A DNA stretch of 64,000 bases from Macrotis lagotis (lineage: Eukaryota > Chordata > Mammalia > Peramelemorphia > Peramelidae). Under the pieces are notes generated by a model, which was not told the origin of the DNA, made no database searches, and saw nothing but the letters and a program-made list of their open reading frames with translations. The translations under genes and the position numbers were made by a program. Positions 56,789-64,000 of the stretch are shown here, piece by piece; the stretch's first letter is position 1, and each line of letters starts with the position of its first letter. The DNA lies in the NCBI RefSeq assembly GCF_037893015.1, contig NC_133660.1:165634911-165698910 (forward strand), written 5' to 3'.

Positions 56789-57777
56789 AAATGGTAAAAG
56801 GATATGTAAAGGCAGTTTACAGATGAGGAGATCAAGCAATCTATAGTTATTTGAAAAATTGCTCTAAATCATTACTTGTTAGAGAAATGCAAATTAAAGC
56901 TTCTCTGAGGTACCACCTCACACCTCTCAGACTGGCCAATATGACAAGAAAGGATAATGATCATTGTTGGAAAGGTTGTGGGAAATCTGAGACACTATTA
57001 CATTGTTGGTGGAACTGTGAACTCATCCAACCTCTCTGGAGAGCAATTTGGAACTACACCCAACGGGCAACAAAAATGTGCAGACCCTTTGATCCAGCAA
57101 TATCACTTACTGGGTCTATACCCTGAAGAGATGATGAAAAAGGGTAAAAACATCACTTGTACAAAAATATTCATAGCAGCCCTGTTTGTGGTGGCAAAGA
57201 ATTGGAAATCAAGTAAATGTCCTTCAATTGGGGAATGGCTTAGCAAACTGTGGCATATGTATGTCATGGAATACTATTGTTCTATTAGAAACCAGGAGGG
57301 ATGGGAATTCAGGGAAGCCTGGAGGGATTTGCTTGAACTAATGCTGAGTGAGATGAGCAGAACCAGGAAAACACTGTACACCCTAACAGCAACATGGGAG
57401 TGATGATCAACTTTGATGGACTTGCTCATTCCAACAGTGCAACAATCAGAGACAATTTGGGGCTGTCTGCAATGGAGAATACCATTTGTATCCAGAGAAA
57501 GAACTGTGGAGTTTGAACAAAGACCAAGGACTATTAACTTTAATTTAGGAAAAAAAACCTGATATCTTATTGTCTGATCTTGTTATCTCTTATGCCTTAT
57601 GTTTCTTCCTGAAGGATGTGATTTTCTCTCTCATCACATTCAATTTGGATCAATGTGTACCATGTAAACAATATAAAGATTGGCAAATTGCCTTCTGTGG
57701 GGGGTGGGGGAGGGAAATAGGATTAGGGGGAAAATTGTAAAACTCAAAATAAATAAAATCTTTAAGAGAGAAAAAAA
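56789..57777 (+). mobile_element. 5'-truncated L1: ORF2 C-terminus and 3' UTR, 16-bp target-site duplication
   Basis: Two frames (56851-57126 and 56957-57403) encode the L1 ORF2 end (CWKGCGKSETLLHCWWNCEL, ITCTKIFIAALFVVAKNWKS) split by one frameshift. The 3' UTR has a G-rich run and ends aaataaaatctttaagag plus A9. aagaataaacagtcca occurs at 56773-56788 and 57778-57793. Confidence 0.95.
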
Positions 57778-57793
57778 AAGAATAAACAGTCCA

Positions 57794-58357
57794 CAAGGCC
57801 CTGTAATAGATTAAAAATGTAAAGAGGGATCTCAAAGTTTAAGGTTCATCCTAACATTGTGGTCCTGGGGTCACCTCAGGGGAGGAGAGCCTCAGGGTGG
57901 AGAGCTCTCCAAGGTGGCATGGGCTCTAAGATCCCTTCTCAATTGATCCTGTCATCTCAAAGTCATTCAAGGATAAAAATGGAAGGAGAACTTCAAAAGG
58001 ACAATGGAACCATTTCAAGAACAATATCATAGACACGAGTACTTGGAGTAAAAATGAAAATGTAAGTAAAGAAAGCAAGGTCATAAAGAACAGCTATAAA
58101 AGAGATCTGGGCCAGAGGCAACTACTGTAAGGGGTTTGTAGGGTTAATATCCAAGGCATCTGAAGGTGAGGAAGATATCAAAGGTGCAGGAAAAAATCTT
58201 GAACCTTATTACCTACTCCATCTCCCCCCAAAAAGTGACCAAGAGAACATCAAAAACTATTGCCTATTTACCTCCTCTCCTAGATATACAAAATCTTTCT
58301 GAAAGTCATTTATTTTTATGTAAACTGAGGGTATCTTCAATAAGGGTATTAGCAGGG
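57794..58357. other. Unannotated intergenic sequence
   Basis: No confident feature. Confidence 0.35.
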
Positions 58358-58680
58358 AGGGGCAGGTAGATGGTACACTGGATAGAGCACTAGCCTTGGC
58401 GTCAAGAGGACAGGAGTTCAAATCCAGTCTCAGACACTTGCCACTAACTAGCTGTGTGACCGTGGACAAGTCACTTAACCCTGATTGCCTGGCATCCAGG
58501 ACCATTTCCAGTCATTCTGATTCATATATGGCCACTGGATCCAGATGACTCTAGAGGAGAAAGTCAGATTAGTGATTGCAAAACACCTTCCCCACCCCCC
58601 CCCACTCAAATCCAATTCTTGTGCTTGTCATGGTATCACTTCCCTGGTGTAAGGGTCCTCTTTAAAAATGAAGGACAAAA
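58358..58680 (+). mobile_element. tRNA-SINE with RTE-type 3' tail (MAR1/WALLSI type)
   Basis: aggggcaggtagatggtaca head, gttcaaatccagtctcagac, ctgattgcctggcatccagg, then the tail tggccactggatccagatga ending aatgaaggacaaa. Same class as the element at 3290. Confidence 0.85.
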
Positions 58681-58817
58681 AATCATTAGAAGGAAAGAAG
58701 CAAGCTTTCATAAGCAGTTTTCAACAATGGACTGCATTTTTGCCATTTCACAACTAAAAAATGTAGAGAATATAAAATTTCCATGTACTTATTGTTTGTT
58801 GATTTTGAAAAAGCATT

Positions 58818-59060
58818 GATTAGTTGTAGCTCCTTGGTGAACAGAGTGTTAGACCTGAAGTCAAGAAGACCTGAGTTCAAATTCAGTCTCAGACATTCAT
58901 AAGCCGTAACCCTAGGCAAAGTCACTTAACCACTGTCTGCCTCAGTTTCCTTGTCTGTATAATTGGAATTATATTATTATGTATCTCCCAGGGTTGTTGT
59001 GAGGACCAAATGAGAAAATATTTGTAAACCACTCTGCAAACCTAAAAGTATTCTATAAAT
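58818..59060 (+). repeat. Older tRNA-SINE with MIR/Ther-like tail
   Basis: Diverged head, gacctgagttcaaattcagt, ctgcctcagtttccttgtct, then cagggttgttgtgaggacca and tattctataaatgctag. Confidence 0.65.
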
Positions 59061-59224
59061 GCTAGTAATGGAACAAAGCCATAGGCTTTTTATACTAAAG
59101 TTTTCCACTGCTATGGTAGTAGAGATCCAGAGCAGCATCCAGGTCAGAGAGACTCCTTGTGTAGGGTGATAAGATCCTCCAATTATTCCTGTTTCTCTTT
59201 ATATTCTTTTTAATTTTATTTTTT

Positions 59225-59371
59225 AAAATTTTATTTATTTAAGACAATGGGGTTAAAGTGACTTGCCCAAGGTCACACAGCTAGGTGATTATTGTCTGAG
59301 GTCAGATTTGAACTCAAGTCCTCCTGACTGCAGGGCCTGTGTGCTATCCATTGCACCACCTAGCTGCCCCT
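59225..59371 (-). mobile_element. WSINE1-type SINE
   Basis: atttatttaagacaatgggg, ggtcacacagctaggtgatt, actcaagtcctcctgactgc, ccacctagctgcccc. Confidence 0.86.
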
Positions 59372-59925
59372 TTTTTATTTTATTTTTTTAAATTTTATTT
59401 ATGTAAGAATTACTGCTCCTCTTTGCTGATGAAATTGTAGTGATTATTTCATGGCCCCAGAACCTTGTAAAGTCTTCTGGAAGACACCTATAATCAATTA
59501 AAAGACTTTGTCCTGTTCATTCACTCAGGAAAGATAAAGCAGAGAAAAAATAACTATTGTTTAGATCTCAACATGTATTTGGAAGGATGGACACCCCACA
59601 GAACTTGCTCATTATATATGTCTGAGATCCACAATGGAGAGGGAGAATGTGGTGGGCACAGATTCAACAGGAGGAACAAAAATAGATTGGTTTGCCATTG
59701 GGAAATTGCAGGGCACTTTTAATGATCCAAACCGAAGGTATGTACCCTTGCAAGGTAAAAAAGGGCAAAAAAGTTCTCCAAAATAGTGGGTGAATACTCT
59801 GGTTATGAATTTGAGTGTGGATGTAGACTGAATGGGCTTCAATATGCAACATTGGAGACAATTCCCAAATCAGTGAAAGGAAAGATCTATTTGTGGATTG
59901 CAAAAGATGATCCCTGATCAATTTA
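59372..59925. other. Unannotated; possible LINE debris
   Basis: Precedes an old L1 3' end and may be its diverged upstream part, but I cannot show homology. Confidence 0.3.
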
Positions 59926-60450
59926 AGACTTTTTTATTCCACCAGTGGATTTCAGAAAAATCTGGACTTTGATGAACAAATGCTGAGAGAAACGAGCAGA
60001 ATCAGGAGAAATTGGACACATTAACAGCGACATTGAGAGATGATCAACTAATATGGATGCAGCTCCTCTGAGCAGTTCAGAAATCAAGGACAATCCTGAG
60101 ATACCTATTATGGAAAATGCCATCCACATCCAGAGGAAAAAACTATGGAATCTGAATGTTCAGCAAAGCATACTATGTCCACTTTTAAAATCTGCTGCGT
60201 TTTTTCTTTTCTACTTTTTTTTTATTCCCTTTGCTTTGATTTTTCTTTCAAAATGTGACTAATGTTGTGAAATATGTTTAACATGACTGTACATAAATAA
60301 CCTATAATAGATTGCTCGCTGTCTTGGGGGGGGGGGGGAGGAAGGGAAAGGAGGGAGGCAGAAAAATGTGGAATTCAAAGTCTTACAAAAAAATGAATGT
60401 TGAAAACTATCTTTGCATGTAATTGGAAAAAACAAAATTAAAAAAAGAGA
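59926..60450 (+). mobile_element. Old L1 3' end
   Basis: atgctgagagaaacgagcag, ggaaaatgccatccacatcc, tagattgctcgctgtcttgg plus G-run, tgttgaaaactatctttgca and an A-rich end. Confidence 0.65.
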
Positions 60451-60596
60451 CCATACTCCAGTTGCAGCTCTCAACACATGAAAACAAATTGTCTAAGCTA
60501 GAGCTCAGTTATGAAATGTAAGAAAAGTATAATTAAAATATAATTATAGAATTCAAATACTTTTTAATTTACTCATGATCAGCAATACTCTTAGTT

Positions 60597-60640
60597 TATT
60601 TATTTTTTTGGTTTTTTGCAAGGCAATGGGGTTAAGTAAG
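60597..60640 (-). repeat. Severely truncated WSINE1 3' end
   Basis: Only the 3' part is present: T-rich run then ttttttgcaaggcaatgggg, breaking off at gttaag. Confidence 0.65.
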
Positions 60641-60843
60641 TAATGTTCTTAATCAAACCAAAAAATCTTCCCCAAAATAAATAATCACATTTGATAAGAG
60701 AAATGCAATTCTAATTCAAATATTTTCTAATTTTGCTTCCCTAATACCTGGGCCACTTTTACCAGTGTACATGTATATGTGATTTCAATTTAAGATACAT
60801 AGGAGGGAAAATATACTTTGCAAAATCCTTATGTTTATAAAAG

Positions 60844-60905
60844 ATATATATATATATATATGAACATTAAAAAGAAGAAAAACTTCTTGAGCTCCAGCCT
60901 TTCCA

Positions 60906-60945
<40 letters not shown>

Positions 60946-60995
60946 GCTGATGTGAAACTACACATATATATATATACATATATATATATATAATT
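60844..60995. repeat. Cluster of (AT)n and (CT)n(AT)n microsatellites
   Basis: AT run at 60844-60860, CT run at 60907-60929 switching to AT until 60945, and AT-rich runs at 60963-60993. Confidence 0.85.
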
Positions 60996-61070
60996 TTATT
61001 TGCATACTAACAAATATATTTCTAAATAATGCATGTAATGATGTTCCTTTTCTATTATACCCTCAGAGGT

Positions 61071-61300
61071 CGAGAATGACTTAGACTAAGGAAGACCTGA
61101 GTTAGAATCCAGACTCAGATATTTAATAGTTGTGTCACACTAAGCAAATCATTTCAGTACTCTCAGCCTCAGTTTCTTCATCTGTAAAACAGAAATAACA
61201 GAACTTATGTCAGAGGATTGTTGTGAAGGTCAGAAGAGATTAAACAGGTAAACCCCTTTGAGAACTTGAAAGTGCTATGTCAATGCTATCTATTATTATT
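61071..61300 (+). repeat. Older tRNA-SINE with MIR/Ther-like tail
   Basis: gaagacctgagttagaatcc, ctcagcctcagtttcttcat, gaggattgttgtgaaggtca, gaaagtgctatgtcaatgct. Confidence 0.6.
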
Positions 61301-62430
61301 CCAGATTTTAAAAGGCTTTAAAAATAGCACAAGAACATTTGTTTCTGTTATTTGAGGTGACTTTTTCTTTGCTTAAAATTAGTCTCAGTTGCTTAATTTT
61401 TAGTTTTCTATTTTTTAAAAAGTTTTGATAATTTGGTTTGGCAGCTCCAATAACTTCTTGCTTTGGGCAGTGTGCCACAGAAAAGCTCTGTTGGGAAAGC
61501 AATTGAACTGATACATCCTTTTCAAATTCAACAAAAATATTTACCAACCTTTTTTTTTATTTTAAGAACATAGATAAAATAAAAATGAGCTTCTGATGAG
61601 TTGTCTCATGAGTCTAGAAAGGATTATTGCCTAATTTTCCACTAAAATTGCATACACACTCTCTAACTTTTCATCTAGCCCTATCTTATCATGTGTGCTA
61701 TTATATGAAGCATATAATTTAGTATCCAATTCCATGTTGGTTTATCATCCAGAATGACTTAGATTGTAGAACTCTAATGCACAGGTAATGGGAAAGTGGG
61801 ATATCACAGTGTTCTGCCAAATTACTGAGGGTCTCCTATTCTTCAAAGAATGACTAGCTTCAAGTTTTGTCATCTAATAAAATTTGATAAATTCTGATAT
61901 GAGAATCCTTAAATTTATATGTAATTGGTAATAGCCAAATGACAGTTGTGGTCATGATCAAGGAAGAACAATTAGCAAAATCACAAGTTGTGTCTCTGTT
62001 CAGACTGCTATTCCCAAAGCAAATAGAAATTTTAATTAATTAAATAAATAAACAAATAAATAAATAAAATGATAAATAAATGATTATAACCCTTAGTAAA
62101 TGTGAATTTAAATGACATAGAATCAGAGTTTTAAAGCTAAAAGGCATATTAAAGATCATTTAATTCAGTTACTCATTTTATTAATAGGGAAAACGATGCT
62201 CAGAAAATTTCAGTGATTTGTCCAAGGTCATACAGATAAGTTAGAAGCCCATTTGGAACTATAATCCAAGACTTGACTTTCAATTATGGGCTATTTTCAT
62301 TGCTGCACATTGTGAGATGCTTAGTGTGCTGTCATTCTAACAGCCTTAATTAGAGCAGAAACTTTTGCTTAATCAACCTTAGGTTTAGAAAACTTATGTA
62401 AGATGTGGGGGTGTTTGTCACCTATATAAT
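61301..62430. other. Unannotated, AT-rich
   Basis: A (TAAA)n patch at 62040-62090 and MIR-like wording at 62115-62320 (gtccaaggtcatacagataa); otherwise nothing. Confidence 0.35.
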
Positions 62431-62434
62431 TTCT

Positions 62435-62443
62435 GTGTGTGCA

Positions 62444-62479
<36 letters not shown>

Positions 62480-62486
62480 TGTGTGT
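62435..62486. repeat. (GT)n microsatellite
   Basis: About 20 GT units with small interruptions. Confidence 0.95.
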
Positions 62487-62528
62487 AGAAGTGGATCACA
62501 TAGTTCCTAGAGTCTCTTCTTTCCACCT

Positions 62529-63370
62529 TTTTTTAATTAAGGATTTTATTTATTTTGAGTTTTACAATTTTCCCCCATCTTACTTCCCTCCCCCACCCCC
62601 CCACAGAAAGCAATTTGTCAGCCTTTACATTGTTTCCATATTGTATATTGATCCAAATTGAGTATTATTAGAGAGAAATCACATCCTTAAGGAAGAAACA
62701 TAAAGTATAAGGGGTAACAAGATCAGACAATAAGATATCAGTTTTTTTCCTAAATTAAAGGGAATAGTCATTGAACTTTGTTCAAACTCCACAGTTGTTT
62801 CTGTAGATACAGATGATATTCTTCATTGCAGACAGCCCCAAATTGTCCCTGATTATTGCACTGATGGAATGAGCAAGTCCATCGGGGTTGATCATAGCCC
62901 CCATGTTGCTGTTAGTGTGTACAGTGTTCTTCTGGTTCTGCTCATCTCACTCAGCATCAGTTCATGCAAATCCCTCCAGGCTTCCCTGAATTCCCATCCC
63001 TCCTGGTTTCTAATAGAACAATAGTCTTCTATGACATACATATACCACAGTCTGCTAAGCCATTCCCCAAATGAAGGACATTTACTTAATTTCCAATTCT
63101 TTGCCACCACAAACAGGGCTGCTATGAATATTTTTGTACAAGTGATGTTTTTACCTTTTTTCATCACCTCTTCAGGGTATAGACCCAGTAGTGGTAGCTG
63201 GATTAAAGGGTATGCTCATTTTTGTTGTCCTTTGGACATAGGTCCAAATAGCTCTCCAGAAGGGTTGGATGAGTTCACAGCTCCACCAACAGTGTAATAG
63301 TGTCCCAGATTTCCCACAACCCTTCCAACAATGATCATTATCCTTTCTGATAATATTAGCCAGTCTGAGA
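62529..63370 (-). mobile_element. 5'-truncated antisense L1: 3' UTR and ORF2 C-terminus
   Basis: Minus frame 62892-63167 encodes ITCTKIFIAALFVVAKNWKL and AWRDLHELMLSEMSRTRR; frame 63172-63441 covers CWKGCGKSGTLLHCWWSCEL upstream, with a frameshift between. A short tccacct repeat at 62522-62528 and 63371-63377 may be the target-site duplication. Confidence 0.92.
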
Positions 63371-63377
63371 TCCACCT

Positions 63378-63745
63378 CTTCCTTTTTTTTTTTTGACAGG
63401 CACTGATTCTGGTCAGGAAGGGAGCAGGAAACTGAGGCCACAAAGCCAGTTCCTTGATCCCAACCCTCTAAACATTGCTAATCTGAGAGGAATGATTTTT
63501 TAGGTTTAAACTGTATACTATGTTTTTAATAGGAAATGACATATTCAAAGGTTCGATTTTCTTTCTTCCAATGCCAGTTACTAGAAGACAGTTACTCATT
63601 TATCCAAGTCAATATAGCAAACAGAAATTATAAAAGTTGCACAGGTTAGAATGTTCCAGAATACATAGTGTATACCAATATACACAATGAATGAGTTATC
63701 CCCCTGGGAACAAGATAATTCAGTTCCACAATAAAAGAGATAATT
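63378..63745. other. Unannotated
   Basis: T-run at 63384-63394, otherwise nothing recognised. Confidence 0.35.
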
Positions 63746-63880
63746 CTTGGATCACCTAAGGTGGAACATTGGCCCTGAAGTCAGGAGAACCTGAGTTCAA
63801 ATCCAGCCTCAGACACTTAATAATAACCTAATTGTATGACCGTGAACAAGTCACTTAACCCAACTGCCTTGCAAAAACCA
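63746..63880 (+). mobile_element. WSINE1-type SINE
   Basis: The head is diverged (ggatcacctaaggtggaaca) but gagttcaaatccagcctcag and cccaactgccttgcaaaaac are clear. Confidence 0.82.
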
Positions 63881-63882
63881 GA

Positions 63883-63934
<52 letters not shown>
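63881..63934. repeat. (GA)n microsatellite at a SINE tail
   Basis: About 25 GA units that begin directly at the SINE 3' end. Confidence 0.95.
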
Positions 63935-63935
<1 letters not shown>

Positions 63936-64000
63936 CTTGAGCTCACCCAAGGGGAAATTCCCCAAAAGTTTCTATTGTGGTAAACTGGGAGCAGGGACAT

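Overview
This window looks like marsupial nuclear DNA, most likely from an Australian marsupial. It is AT-rich and intron-dominated. It is littered with tRNA-derived SINEs of the WSINE1 type, whose 3' end reads ccattgccttgcaaaaa. It also holds marsupial L1 and half-L1 (ORF1-only) LINEs, RTE-tailed SINEs, old MIR-like SINEs and hAT MITEs. The family names come from memory of marsupial repeat literature; a dasyurid-like source is a guess.

The only protein-coding gene I can support is an intact orthologue of LRRC66 (leucine-rich repeat containing 66) on the + strand. Its four coding exons lie at 8432-8927, 24819-24988, 40191-40524 and 45840-48208. Splice phases agree at every junction and the joined frame is open for 1,122 codons. 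The predicted product is a type I membrane protein: signal peptide, cysteine-bearing N-cap, about six leucine-rich repeats, a canonical four-cysteine LRR C-cap, one Ig-like domain assembled across the exon 3/exon 4 junction, a single transmembrane helix and an acidic, serine-rich cytoplasmic tail of about 677 residues. The LRRCT plus Ig arrangement is the main biological finding, because the human protein as I remember it has lost the key cysteines.

Layout: 1-8426 is upstream DNA with a decayed half-L1, a young L1 3' end and several SINEs, plus a possible 5' UTR exon ending at 8168. Intron 1 (8928-24818) holds hAT MITEs and a 3.0-kb half-L1 with a perfect 14-bp target-site duplication and an apparent 3' transduction. 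Intron 2 (24989-40190) opens with a nearly full-length antisense L1 only about 73 bp past an unusually weak splice donor; it also holds other L1 and half-L1 debris, and a SINE ending about 45 bp before the exon 3 acceptor. Intron 3 (40525-45839) contains a second complete half-L1 of 3.3 kb, antisense, with a 12-bp target-site duplication. From 48209 on are the 3' UTR and intergenic repeats. No neighbouring gene, RNA gene or CRISPR array was recognised.

I see no new multi-gene system here. The points most worth follow-up are the ancestral-looking Ig domain of LRRC66, the half-L1 biology, and the repeat insertions close to LRRC66 splice sites.
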